64,000 nt of DNA from Paramoeba atlantica (GCA_977017575.1 CDRNVI010000058.1:62001-126000); one strand, 5' to 3'. Positions 1 to 10,176 are shown, counted from the first letter of the stretch. Translations and numbers: made by a program. Notes: a model not told the origin generated them from the sequence alone.

Positions 1-915
1 GATGATGTTCAATGGAGTAGACAGCAGATTCGATATGATGAGCCTTATCACATTTTCCCTGAACGTAACCGTACCGCCGAGCCAGGCGGAGAGCGGACAC
101 GGACTGAACCGTGCAAACACCGATGCCTGGACAAGGCCTCCTGCAAGCACCCATGCTGTAAAGTCACAGGGGAACATTCCAATACTGTGAGCGAGCATTT
201 GCCAAGCCCGCCTCTCTCGGGACTCCCTGCCAACAGAACTACAGACTCCGCCACATTCCATCCACCGGCACATGAACAAAGGCTACCAGAACCCTTGTCG
301 CCCGAAGAGGGGGCCAGTGCTGCTTCCGCCTCTTTATCATTCCGACCATGCAAACATATCTGTCGAGACAAAACGAGCTGCAAACATTTATGTTGTAAAG
401 TGGGAGTTGTGCAACGCACATCCAATGCACGACATCTGGAGAATGACAACAGGCCCCCAGAGGCACGCAACGAGGAAGCTGACCGCGTACCGTGCAAACA
501 CACATGCCGTGACAAAGCGAATTGTGGGCACTCATGCTGTAGAAATGGAAAAGTCCCCACACAAGCCAGGTGGTCTCTAAGGAACCTGCTACCTTGGGTT
601 GCACAGAGCAGCAGCGACTCTTCACACAACGCAACAGAACGCAGTGTGCCTGAAGAACCTGACAACTCCTCTGCTGCGAGCCCTATGGTAGTGGCTAGTA
701 TAACTCCAGGAGTAACTGACCCAGACCTTGGGGTACCTTCAGCCCCCGACACCGGAATCACTACTCGCTGTGGAAATGAGGACGAGCCCAGGCGCCCCTG
801 CATGCATACATGTCGCGACAAACTTCACTGCAAGCACAAATGTTGCCGAATTGGAGTACTCTTACCCTCGACACTGCCTTCCTCATCTACCGCACTCACG
901 GTGGAATCCCCTTAA
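1..915 (+). CDS. LINE N-terminal region with four C-H-C-DK-C-H-CC zinc knuckles (partial)
   Basis: Frame 1 is open from base 1, so the start lies before the window. It contains four copies of the pattern CxHxCxDKxxCxHxCC, at 112-159 (CKHRCLDKASCKHPCC), 349-396, 493-540 and 799-846, separated by low-complexity Pro/Ser/Thr linkers. As far as I recall, this spacing resembles the C-terminal zinc finger of the meiotic helicase HFM1/MER3 rather than the C2H2 fingers usual in R2-like LINEs. It presumably binds nucleic acid and helps target choice or RNP formation. The frame stops at 915; a Pro-rich stretch continues in frame 2 to about 1315. Whether ORF1 truly ends here or a frameshift joins it to the RT frame cannot be settled from one copy. 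Confidence 0.75.
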   Translation, partial: DDVQWSRQQIRYDEPYHIFPERNRTAEPGGERTRTEPCKHRCLDKASCKHPCCKVTGEHSNTVSEHLPSPPLSGLPANRTTDSATFHPPAHEQRLPEPLSPEEGASAASASLSFRPCKHICRDKTSCKHLCCKVGVVQRTSNARHLENDNRPPEARNEEADRVPCKHTCRDKANCGHSCCRNGKVPTQARWSLRNLLPWVAQSSSDSSHNATERSVPEEPDNSSAASPMVVASITPGVTDPDLGVPSAPDTGITTRCGNEDEPRRPCMHTCRDKLHCKHKCCRIGVLLPSTLPSSSTALTVESP

Positions 916-1315
916 TCTCATCTCCAGAATACGCCCATCCGTCCACATAGCAGAGGTTCCTCCTGGGGTTGAGCCATGCGACAGAGACGATCCCCCTCAT
1001 GCAATAACCACACTTGTACAGGAGCCACACTCTACCACACGACCGGAAACGCTCGCTCCGGAGGTGACCGTAGAACCGAGCCCTCAAACTCAGACCAGTT
1101 CACGCACACCCACTCCCACACCCAGGAATCTACGTCCAGAAGATGACCGGAACAACCGTCCTTCCCCACATTCTCCCGTAGTAGCCGTCCCGCCCGACAA
1201 TACCGCATCTCATCCGGGAACACGCAGCGACCGACCACTGCTGCGCTCTACCCGACCACCAGTACAGAGCGAGCGCGGCAATGCTCGTCCTCCGAACAGC
1301 TTGCACGATACCTAG

Positions 1316-4266
1316 GTGGAGGACACACCCGAGAATCTTCTCAGCACACTACGCACCATTGAAGGGGGTCGCATCATGGTACACTTCTCCAATGAGCAAT
1401 GGCAACGGACAGAAAAGAAAGCAGTGGAGCGATGCACTAAGTTTGTGAAGCGTGCCGAAAGCGCTACCGAGGCCACGAATCAAGCTGCATTGCTCACTGC
1501 CTGTATTGCCGTATCGGCCTACGAGACTGCCAGCAGCACGGATCCAACAGGAGGATTCCGTATCAGGACGCACACGGGTCAGAGGGAACGTAGATCTCGC
1601 CCCCTTGCGGCTGAGCGATCAGCGAAGCAACTTTCTACGCACGTGCGCCAGCTCAAGACAGCACTACGGTACGCGCACGGTCGATCCGAACGCAACCGCA
1701 TTAAAGGCGAAATCAAAGAGGCAGTGAAGCTGCAAAAGGTCTATACTGAGGAGGGCGATCTGCAAAGACAGGAAATGGCGAAGAGCTGGGCCCGTATCCG
1801 GTTCCAAAGGAACCCCTGGACCGCAGCCAGCGAATGTCTGGACAACCACGGGAAGGATGCTCTAGAACGAATCGGCAAGTACCCAAACGTCCCCCGCACC
1901 GAGGTCGGCAATCATTTTTGCAATGCCATGGACTCAGAGGAAGAGTATGGTCTCCCCCCGCTAGAGTTACTAGGTCCCCAGGCGGAGTCGACTATGCAGT
2001 GGGAGGATATAAACAGCTCAACGGTTACTGCTGCGATAGCATCCAAACGTCATTCCGCGGCACCTGGCGCAGATACCATCAGTAACGCCGTCCTAAAGCG
2101 CTGCTCGGCGGTGTACCCCTTCCTAGTTCAGACCTTTAACGACCTCATCAAGTTCGGCGTTTGTCCAGAGGGCTGGAAGCAGGCCACCACGATACTCATT
2201 CATAAGGATGGCCCCACGGACCGGCTTTCCAACTGGAGACCAATTAGTCTCACTAGCTGCCTCGGGAAACTTTTTCACACTATAATCAGCCACCGTATCC
2301 TAGAACATGTAACACGTTCAGGCGTAATAGACACCTCGATACAGAAAGGGTTTCTCCCAGGTGTAAACGGATGCATCGAGCACACGCAGGCGCTATGCGA
2401 GCTTCTTGATTTCCAGAGACAACACAAGCGACAGTACTGCTTAGGCCAATATGACCTGAAGAACGCCTTTGGCTCACTACCCCACACTGTTCTATTCTCA
2501 GCCTTACAGTGGGCCCGTCTTCCTCTATCATCTCCTACATCCGTGCTCTGTATACAGGCGCATCAATGCGAGTTAAATGTGCAGATGGACTCACGGACGA
2601 TGTCGCTATTGCCCGTGGTGTCCTGCAAGGCGATACTCTATCACCGGTGTTGTTCCTCATTGCCATGGAAGTGGTAAAACGGTATCTCCGCACTAGCTTG
2701 CCGAAGTATGGGATTAAATGGGATGGACAAGAAACCTTCCTAAAGGCATTTGCTGACGATCTTGCCATCATTACCAACACGCCGGAGGAACTTCAACGCG
2801 CCACCAACGTCTTGCACAAGGTACTATCGATTATGGGACTTCGGCTAAACGTAGGCAAATGTCGGGTACAGCACATGGCGGTACTAGACGGGGGTTTTAA
2901 AACGCATCGTCCACGAATAGTTGCGGATGGACAAATCATACCCCATATTTGCGACCGGGGAAGCTATTTTCTTGGCATGACCCTGGCGCCGGGGGCTCGA
3001 CAGGGGAAACTCCTGTTCAAAACCTTGCGCGCTAAGCTGCGCGCATGGTTGACAAACATTACAGAAAGCGCTTTTGACCAACCCGCAAAAATATGGATAT
3101 ACAACAACGCGGTAACCTCTCGGCTACGATATGCCCTCACCGTGAACCCCGGCTTGACCTTCAACTACATCCTGCGCCTTCAGAAATTAGCAACGTTACA
3201 GATCCGGAAATGGCTTAATATTGCTAAAACTGCAACAAGCGAACTAATTTATTCGGAAAGCGGCTGGCGACTAATGAGCGTGTCTAAACTCTGGCTGCAG
3301 TGTACGGCCACAGCGCTTTCCCAAATGGACCGCTCCCGGGATCCAGCAGTGCAGTACGCGTTAAGACATAGGATTGCAACTGAGCAGCGCAGACGCTCCT
3401 CCGGTCAAATTAGGCCCGCGGCACAGTTTCATAACATGCGTTCTGATCCGGACCAGCTACGACGGACAATCAACACGGAATACGAACGACATCTGCAGGA
3501 ATCAGTGCAACGGCGTACCACAGTGGCGTGCCAATGGTTTCAAATGGCTACCGAAAGCGAACTTGCAAAAGACTTTGCTTCGGCCCTCTGTAACATAAAA
3601 AGCCCCTCTTTGTCCCGATTTGCCGCGTCAGTGATGACTCAAACGCCGCTGCCTACCCGGGCTGCCCTTCGTCGCTGGGGAATATCGTCCCACGTCAGCG
3701 ATATTTGCCCTATTTGCGGCGATGCTGTTCAAACTCCTCGCCATATATTAACTGGCTGTAAGGTATCCCTGGAGCAAGGTCGGTATACCTACCGGCATGA
3801 TTTAATCTTACTCGCTCTCGCTGACGCAGTGTCCGATGCACCGACCACCGCTTCTCGTCACTTCGACGTGTCGTGTTACAGAAATCCCCCCGCCTGGCTC
3901 TCGCACAATACTGAATTGAGGCCAGACGGGTGGGTTCGTCTGAACAATGGCACCGAATTTATCATCGAACTTACCTCACCATGGGAGGAAAATATGGAAG
4001 CTGCGCATGAAAGGAAAGTAAGAAAGTACGAACACCTTTATGGTCAAAGGAAGATGGAGAATCCTGCGACCTTCCTACTAGTTTTTGAGGTTGGAGCTAG
4101 GGGAAAGCTCAACTCGTCTGCTCGGGCGCTCAACTCTCTATTTGCCGGATGCAAAGCATCGGCTTCACGGTGCAGGGAGAAGCTAGTGCAGCGAGCACTC
4201 CAGGGGAGTTTCGCCATTTACCAACAACGCGAAAGCTCGACCTGGGGGATGCCGAGCTTCCAGTAG
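1316..4266 (+). pseudogene. LINE reverse transcriptase-endonuclease (frameshifted)
   Basis: This is the catalytic polyprotein of the LINE. Frame 2 carries the RT fingers and motif A (D in DLKNAF). The frame changes near 2510 (…LFSALQW / …IISYIRALYTGAS), and frame 1 carries motif B (ARGVLQGDTLSPVLF), the catalytic FADD, the thumb, the CCHC knuckle and the PD-(D/E)xK nuclease. A TAG at 1313-1315 separates it from the upstream open frame. With one frameshift inside the RT core this copy cannot make the full enzyme conventionally. A diverged partial relative sits at about 32600-33922 on the other strand, so the family has been active here more than once. Confidence 0.85.
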
Positions 4267-4341
4267 GGTGGAATGCTCAAGAGGAAACGCGTTTTGGGCA
4301 CGTGGAAACATTAGTTTCTCTTCTCTGGAGTATTTAATCTC

Positions 4342-4356
4342 TGCACTATAAGTGCA
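4342..4356 (+). repeat. Short hairpin at LINE 3' end
   Basis: TGCACT-ATA-AGTGCA is a perfect 6-bp stem with a 3-nt loop, just where LINE similarity ends and hAT-like coding sequence begins on the other strand. RLE LINEs recognise structured 3' ends during target-primed reverse transcription, so this may be part of that signal. Six base pairs alone could be chance. Confidence 0.4.
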
Positions 4357-4359
4357 TGA

Positions 4360-5206
4360 TTACCAAAGTTTGTTCAGTTCAGCTTCTATAAACGCTTTAA
4401 TGGTATCAATATTGTTGGCTATGAACTCCATTGCTACGAACTTATCCTGACACCAACGCGTGATACCACCTAGTTTGGGAGTTTCGATGCCCTGCGATTT
4501 CGAAGCTCTATCTAATGCAGATAGAACAGCCCCTCCATGTTCCTGCAAAATGCTACATTTCTCATCCCAAGTTAAAGCTGAAACGCTTAATTTTTCTAGC
4601 AGACTCTCAGATTCACTTGGAATAACTGTTTTTAAGATTACGAGACTGTCCAAAAGACCGTTTTCGAGCCCCGAATAATACTTTTTTAAACTTCTATCCC
4701 CGAACCTGCTGCAATAGGTTCGAAAATTCGATGAAGCCGTGACAAAAGTCTCATCAGATTTCGCAAGCTTTATTCCTAAAGCAATACCTTTGTACTTGCC
4801 TTTAGATGCACTGGGTTTTCCAGCAGAGTAAAAAGCCTGGGCGAAAGTTTTCTTGAATTTAAAGGCAGGGGATTCCTCATAGGACTTGAAGGCCGTGTTG
4901 CACACACAGTTTATCATGTGACCTATGCAGGAAAGCAAAGCGATACTGGGAACTGCTTGGCGCAAACCGTGCTCGAAGTTCATGAGATCATCACTTCCAA
5001 CTTGGTCTGTTCTCTCATAAATGTCCCGCAAATGTCCTTCACAATACAATCTGGCCACATGATTAACGGCGCTACCGTCAACCATTAGAAACTTCTTCTT
5101 CAGTCGGTCAGAGCCAATGTTAATAGTCAAACTACTAACCAGTGTTTCTGCCATGAGCTTCCCATCAAATGCCTTGTATTGTGGTGAGTACGTAGGCGGA
5201 AGAACA
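4360..5206 (-). pseudogene. hAT-like transposase, C-terminal part
   Basis: This open stretch contains FLMVDGSAVNHVARLY, then a helical region, CIGHMINCVCNTAF (resembling the Cys/His block before the hAT insertion domain) and TPKLGGITRWCQDKF (resembling the RW block). It ends with …EAELNKLW at the LINE boundary, so the hAT C-terminal dimerisation region is missing. The related fragment at 41386-41651 matches from ETPKLGG onward and runs further, confirming that this copy is cut short on its 3' side. Confidence 0.6.
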
Positions 5207-5208
5207 TA

Positions 5209-6445
5209 CAGTCCAGGTACTGGTTTCCCCCCCAGGCTCCTGAGCACACCGTAAGAGCTTTTGACCTAATTCCTTCGGCATTCAACAGATCTCGAAAAAG
5301 TAGAGCGTTTCCCGTCGTTTGTTTGCCCATCACCCCCCCTGGGTCAAAAATATTTTGAAAACACACGAAAAAAATAGCATAATTTTACCAAAAAAACCCA
5401 ATATTTCAAAAAATTAGGAGTTTTTTATTCAAATATAGTTTCTTATTCTATGAATTTGAGGGATACCCCCGTTAAATCTACTAAAGGTCAGTACTCCAAC
5501 TCGCCGAAAAACAAGACACCCCCTATTACCCATAAAACTTCGCGATGTGCACTCCCAGAGCGCCCTGAAATTGTCCGCCAATATAAAAAAGGAAATTCGA
5601 TTCATACTTTAGCTAAAAATTTTGGCAGGGACAGAAAGACTGTCCGTGAAATTCTGTCTACGTGGAAGATTAAAAGTCCACTAGAACCCAAACCCCACCC
5701 AGGCCCTGGTTTTTCTGTGTCTACGAAGCCATTCAGGGCGGCACTCGTCAAAGTTGTTAACGATGCTAACAAAACAATCGATGGCTGCCCAAACTTTCCT
5801 TAGGCACATAACGAAATGATTAAAAAGGGGTTTCATTGCTCTCTAAGCACAATAAAGAAAACTCTACGTTCATTAAATTATCTACTACAAGCAAAAGCAC
5901 CTAGCTGCGAGTTAAAGCAACATCACAAAGAGGCCCGCTTAAGTCTAGCGGAGTCTTTATTGCCCTTTCCCAAAGAATAATTAGATTCTATAATTTGGAC
6001 GGACGAACAAAAATTTACATGTGGTTCAAAGACTTACTCTCGCTTTTTTATCGGAAAGAAAGGATGTACCAAAATTAAAATGAGGAGAAACGACCGATGG
6101 TTTGGCGGTAAAGGTGTCATGATATGGATGGGAATCAGTGTGAAACACGGCCCTTTTTTGCATTTGTTTTCATCCCAATCGCAAGGTAAAAAAATTAGGG
6201 ATGCAAGTTCCGTGAAGGGTGAAACGATTCTCGTTGAGTGTTTTTCAAAAAGGGGGGGTATTCTTGAATATTTAGTTGAAAATAGAGAACAAGCAATTGT
6301 GCAAATGGACAATGCGGCCACGCATAACAAAACGAAGCGTGTCCTTTTCGAAAAAGGAATTACTCGATTGGAGTGGCCAGCACTCTCTCCTGACCTCAAT
6401 CCGGTGTGCTCAGGAGCCTGGGGGGGGAAACCAATACCTGGACTG
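5209..6445 (+). mobile_element. Tc1/mariner transposon with 43-bp TIRs and TA target duplication
   Basis: The left end 5209-5251 begins CAGTCCAGGTACTGGTTT and the right end 6402-6445 is its inverted complement with very few differences. TA flanks both sides (5207-5208 and 6446-6447), the Tc1/mariner target duplication. The body encodes a Tc1-type transposase on the plus strand. The right TIR starts directly after SPDLNP, so the copy is internally deleted yet has both ends, and it could in principle be moved by enzyme supplied from elsewhere. Confidence 0.9.
5450..6403 (+). pseudogene. Tc1/mariner transposase lacking the third catalytic acid
   Basis: The N terminus has a paired-like helix-turn-helix (RPEIVRQYKKGNSIHTLAKN). 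The DDE domain shows the first Asp in IIWTDEQKF and the second in IVQMDNAATHN, followed by WPALSPDLNP. In Tc1 enzymes the third acid follows at once in DLNPIEN; here the sequence passes straight into the right TIR, so the third acid and the C terminus are gone. There is also an in-frame TAA after LLPFPKE, and a TAG near 5801. This copy cannot encode an active enzyme. Confidence 0.85.
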
Positions 6446-6447
6446 TA

Positions 6448-7125
6448 TTCCTTGGGACCGATATACAAAAGACATAGCAATATATGCTCCCCTTTCATTC
6501 GATCAGTACCGGCGTCAATGGCGGCTCCAAAGTACAGATACTTGTCAATATCTGTCTTTAGAATATCCCAGAGTTCATCTGCCAGAACAGATTCGTACTC
6601 ATGCAGTTTTCCAGTCTTCTTTGGAAAAAATGTAAGAAATTGCTGAATCGTGACGTTGGATGGCCATTGCTCAAGGAAAGATCGAACAAACGTCAAGAAC
6701 TGCTGCGAAAGAATGTTCATGAGTGCATGCATGAAAGGAACAGTGCGAGTAGCGTAAATCTCGGACTCCTTGTTGCTTGTCAAGGCGACCTGAACGGCTG
6801 TAGCTTGCTCTCGCTTCACTCGGACTTCACATTCTCTGCGATGATATTGATAATGATTCCGCGTCCGACAGTGAGACTCGAAACGGCAGCCAGGAGCAGT
6901 ACACTTGTAGTGGCAGTCATGGCCCATGCCGTCAACGGGCATCGCGTCGTGGTTGTGAAGACAATTTGCGGAGCACCGTACTACCTCAAAATTCGGTACT
7001 GCCCCTTCTTGCGTAAGACCACTAGGGGGTATCGCACGCTGCGTAGCGTGTAAAGTAGAAGGGGGTGATAGACTTGCCTCACTTTCGTCGGAGCCCACCA
7101 CACTACCGCGTGGTTTGCTAGGCAT
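6448..7125 (-). pseudogene. hAT-like transposase, N-terminal part
   Basis: This starts MPSKPRGSVVGSDES and has a Cys/His-rich segment (CLHNHD…HDCHYKC…CRFESHC…H), probably a zinc-binding DNA-recognition domain, then a helical region and AAIDAGTDRMKGEH, which may hold the first catalytic Asp. Coding similarity stops at GPKEY, exactly at the TA where the Tc1/mariner element has inserted; the frame reads on antisense into that element only by chance. Confidence 0.6.
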
Positions 7126-7277
7126 GTAGAAACTGAGTCGGGGATGAGAAGAAGTTCACGTGTATGAAAAGAAGAAACTGACTTAACAATACTACTGCAA
7201 ACACCAACAAAGAACTCCATAAAAGTATAAATTTTTCGTCAATATAAAAGGATAATTGTTCAGCAAGCCGAATTTTT

Positions 7278-7357
7278 TTTCCTAGTACGAACTTTCGTAC
7301 TTAGTACGAATAGTACGGTACTAAGTACGGTACTGTCGTACTAAGGAGATGTATGTT
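7278..7357. repeat. GTAC-rich subterminal repeats and terminal repeat of the hAT-like element
   Basis: At least six copies of short motifs built on TAGTAC/GTACTTAG in both orientations lie next to the outer end. The fragment ending at 41651 has the same arrangement (GGTACTTAGTACGTACTATC then the shared end). Subterminal clusters of this kind are usual transposase-binding sites in hAT elements. Confidence 0.6.
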
Positions 7358-7536
7358 TTGCCTTTCAAAAGGAGTCTCAGAAGGGCCCTGTGAGTCCATT
7401 ACAGAAAGGAAACTTAGTGCAATCGCTCTATAGGAACGACATCTCTAGTTTGCAACAAAGATGAGCAGAACAGATTAAGAGTACATCTCGCCAAAGAGGG
7501 AAATTGTGACTGATACGGTAATAAATGCTATTCAAA

Positions 7537-8940
7537 TCATAAATTTACAAATAAGACACGAATCCTGTACATGAGACTTCCAAGGGAAATGCTTACCAGG
7601 AGGCCAAGCAATTGCGTTAATATATTGAACTCATTAGCCAATGGCGAAATCAGAAGCATCAAACATGTAAATACGAGAAATCCTATTTCCCTCCGGCATT
7701 TAGTACATATGGCTCCAACAATTCCCCTTGAAGAATCTCCGGAATTCTTCCGAATTCTGTTACCCTCTGTCAGCGGTGCCTGAAACTGTAATTTCAAAAA
7801 ATGCCTCTGCGATCTCACCTTTATACCACTATTCATCAAAAGACAATATCTTAGAATAGGATCATTGAAGTCTATTTGAGCATCCTTCGTGTGAAAATAG
7901 TGGAAAAGGGAAAGAATGGTGTCTCCAGCCACGTGGCTCAAAGCATCCGACATATCATCTAGGGTACGTGTCGTTAGGACACGTACACCAAAATTTTGAG
8001 GGATATGCCTCTTTTGGCTAAGCAATAGACGACGTCGAGAAGTCGTATTAATAACAATACTTCCACGTCTCATATTGGTAACTAAGCCTCCTGTGAGATG
8101 CATAAGACTGTGTTCTTGAATCCCTTCAAGAGCTATAATAACAATATCAAAATTGATCAATTCGGGAATAAGGCACCGTTGAATACCTCCCTCCCTTTTT
8201 GCTTTCGAAGAGGGAGATGCTGGTAAAGTTATGTACGAGATGTTAAGATCCTGAATGCGCTTTGTACTACTTTCGTGCGTATCAGCCATTGTAATGGAAC
8301 CGCCCAGGAGTGAGCCATAACGTGCAGCAGCCATGGCAACTCTACCGGAGCCAAGAATTAGTATCTGAGCACGAGATAACACACGCTCAGGTGTGGTATA
8401 GCCCTGAAGAGGCTTAGCGTAGGCCTTTGCGGCGGTAAGGATAGCGCGATATCCGATGAGATCCGCAGAGCTACTTGTGAAACTACCGCCCTGTGTACCC
8501 ATTTCTGCGCGATCCATTAACAACACACTGGCTTTCTTTTTCTGGAGCAAAGGAATCTGCTTGATTCCGCATCGCCCGTAGGGTGTGAATATCCAAGTCG
8601 TGTTCTGGGTTAATTTTTCCAATACCTGTGCACTGGGCGAATGCAATGCAATGAAACATTTGGCTTGGGAGTACATTTGGTTGTGACCCACGATCTCAGC
8701 ACCAGCATTGTGAAAGATTCGGTTTGATATCCCTACTTGCTGTCCAATGTGCTCCTCTATGAGTACTCGTATTCCCATGCGGGTGAGCTGTTGCACGTGA
8801 TGCGGCGCAAGGGGAAGACATACGCGGCGTTGATGCATCTGGACCGGGACACCGACCACCAGGTCGTTAAATTTCACAATGGAAGCAAAGGGTTTGGAGA
8901 TACCCATTGCGGCTAGTGATAGTTTCGCCATGCGGGACAT
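7537..8940 (-). CDS. Divergent nicotinamide nucleotide transhydrogenase alpha / alanine dehydrogenase-like protein
   Basis: 467 codons. It aligns by eye with PntA-type proton-translocating transhydrogenase domain I over its whole length: an N-terminal PntA_N-like domain, SADLIGYRAI (about 159-168), a Rossmann fold with LILGSGRVAMAA (about 194-205) and two C-terminal hydrophobic segments (about 418-465) like the first membrane helices of PntA. Two active-site features look lost. The third glycine of GxGxxG is Ala, and the conserved R…Q..D loop before the SS.A.IAGYRA block is replaced by MGTQGGSFTSS. There is no domain II or III, so alone it cannot pump protons. It may be a regulatory or degenerate paralogue, probably in mitochondria. 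The first Met is used. Confidence 0.65.
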   Translation of the reverse strand: MSRMAKLSLAAMGISKPFASIVKFNDLVVGVPVQMHQRRVCLPLAPHHVQQLTRMGIRVLIEEHIGQQVGISNRIFHNAGAEIVGHNQMYSQAKCFIALHSPSAQVLEKLTQNTTWIFTPYGRCGIKQIPLLQKKKASVLLMDRAEMGTQGGSFTSSSADLIGYRAILTAAKAYAKPLQGYTTPERVLSRAQILILGSGRVAMAAARYGSLLGGSITMADTHESSTKRIQDLNISYITLPASPSSKAKREGGIQRCLIPELINFDIVIIALEGIQEHSLMHLTGGLVTNMRRGSIVINTTSRRRLLLSQKRHIPQNFGVRVLTTRTLDDMSDALSHVAGDTILSLFHYFHTKDAQIDFNDPILRYCLLMNSGIKVRSQRHFLKLQFQAPLTEGNRIRKNSGDSSRGIVGAICTKCRREIGFLVFTCLMLLISPLANEFNILTQLLGLLVSISLGSLMYRIRVLFVNL

Positions 8941-9425
8941 CGCTCATTCCGAGTAACAAACACGGTACGTAGGCATCCGCGGCCTTATGCTCTACTTTAT
9001 TTGATAACTAATTGAAGCGTCCACTGTTGTGCCATGGAAATAAGAGATGTAATAACAGGAATAGTAAAAGCCTATTAAGTGAATCAAGTTTCGACAAAGA
9101 TAAAGGAAATCGAAAGAGGAACAGATGCAGAAAAGGTAACACACTAACGCAATAATACAAATTATAAAAGTATTGTGTAAATAACCTAAAACACAATTCA
9201 CCACCGTTCATGAAAAATTAGAGATTGTTTATATAATTCTCGTATTTTAAGAGTGGTTTCTTAACCTAATGCAATGTATAGGAAATAAATATTTAAAATT
9301 GAATTTTCTATAGGAGGATGGAAAGATATACATAAATCTATGATACATAAATATAGTCATAGACATTTACGGGAAAACTGAATCACTTGAATATGCCGTA
9401 ATTTACGCGAAACATGTAAATTACT
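8941..9425. other. AT-rich intergenic stretch
   Basis: Between the start of the transhydrogenase-like gene and the end of dUTPase. No repeat, RNA gene or conserved ORF was recognised; it presumably holds the dUTPase 3' UTR and the next gene's trans-splice acceptor. Confidence 0.5.
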
Positions 9426-9872
9426 TCACGATTTAATACCCGTAGACCCGAATCCACCCTCCCCACGCTGCGTCTCGTCTAAACGTTCGACCTCCACCAC
9501 CTCTGGGGTCACAATACGTTCCAGTACAAGCTGAGCGATGCGGTCGCCACGCTTTACGTCGAAGTCCGCACTGCCGTGGTTGAACAACACAACGCCAACA
9601 TTTCCCCTGTAGTCCTCGTCAATCACACCCGCCCCGACATCTATAAAATGTTTCACCGCCAATCCTGAGCGAGGCGCAACTCTGCCATAAGTCCCGGGCG
9701 GCACAGCAATGGATAAATCGGTAGGGACAATTTGTTTGCCGCGTGCGGGGACAGTGTGATCGCCCGCGCTGCACAGGTCATAGCCAGCCGCAGAGGAACT
9801 GCCGCGGATGGGAAGTGTTGCTGCAGAGGAGAGACGCACGACGCGTAGCGGAAGAGTCCCTATGGTTGTCAT
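9426..9872 (-). CDS. DUT: dUTP diphosphatase, trimeric type
   Basis: 148 codons from [11 protein letters not shown]. It hydrolyses dUTP to dUMP and pyrophosphate, keeping uracil out of DNA and feeding thymidylate synthesis. All five trimeric dUTPase motifs are present in order: [29 protein letters not shown] (catalytic Asp region), RGDRIAQLV and the C-terminal [10 protein letters not shown]. The open frame extends 53 codons upstream, but that stretch is AT-rich and unlike the family, so the internal Met is chosen. Trypanosomatids are known for a dimeric all-alpha dUTPase; an all-beta trimeric enzyme argues for another lineage or for replacement by transfer. Confidence 0.93.
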   Translation of the reverse strand: MTTIGTLPLRVVRLSSAATLPIRGSSSAAGYDLCSAGDHTVPARGKQIVPTDLSIAVPPGTYGRVAPRSGLAVKHFIDVGAGVIDEDYRGNVGVVLFNHGSADFDVKRGDRIAQLVLERIVTPEVVEVERLDETQRGEGGFGSTGIKS

Positions 9873-10176
9873 CAAAAAAACGTATCGGAGGGTAGAGGTG
9901 TGGTCTAAAAATTCAATGCAGTAGATGTGTATGTGTAGATGTGTATGTTGTGTAAAAATAGGAAAAAAGAGGTTAAAATCATCAAAACAATTTAAGGGAA
10001 ACCAATTAATCGACAATTTTTTTCTCAACAAATTTATGGCGAAAACCCATATTTTCGCAATAAATTTTTATTAGGATTCGAATCACGAAGCGCGGTAAAA
10101 AATTGAATGAGAAAGAACTCAGTTTCTAAAAATAAAAATTCTTGATTAAAGGTCGGATGATTACAAAAGACGAAAT

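Larger units (their letters stand above)
1..4356 (+). mobile_element. RLE-type LINE (R2/NeSL/CRE-like), copy A, 5' end outside the window
   Basis: A non-LTR retrotransposon enters from the left edge. In order it has a zinc-knuckle region, a reverse transcriptase with motifs APGAD (about 2060), DLKNAF (about 2452) and FADD (about 2746), then a C-terminal CCHC knuckle (CPICGDAV...H....C, about 3706-3760) and a restriction-like endonuclease signature RPD...E.T.PWE...K (about 3919-4030). CCHC plus PD-(D/E)xK after the RT is the layout of early-branching LINEs such as R2, NeSL and the kinetoplastid CRE/SLACS/CZAR group. Reading needs frame 1, then 2, then 1, so this copy is decayed. No poly(A) tail is visible; the 3' end is set near a small hairpin at 4342-4356, where similarity to the neighbouring hAT-like element begins. 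Confidence 0.85.
4357..7357 (-). mobile_element. hAT-like DNA transposon, copy 1, split by a Tc1/mariner insertion
   Basis: The minus strand encodes a transposase in two blocks (6448-7125 N-terminal, 4360-5206 C-terminal) separated by the Tc1/mariner element at 5209-6445. Removing that element and one TA makes the two blocks read in one frame through GPKEY|VLPPTYSPQ. The outer end near 7357 reads AACATACATCTCCTTAGTAC from outside in; the opposite orientation of the same 20-mer (one mismatch) ends the related fragment at 41651, so it is a terminal inverted repeat. The other end is lost against the LINE. The His/Cys-rich N terminus and the later CIGHMINC and TRW motifs fit hAT-type transposases. 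The superfamily call is tentative. Confidence 0.6.

Noticed and set aside
48-821. 257-codon minus-strand frame opposite the LINE zinc-knuckle region
   Set aside because: It is the antisense of the four CHC-DK knuckles; its Cys/His pattern comes from the repeated codons of the sense strand.
10072-10092. TTAGGATTCGAATCACGAAG as a tRNA B box
   Set aside because: A GATTCGAATC-like core is present, but no matching A box, acceptor stem or anticodon arm was found on either strand.
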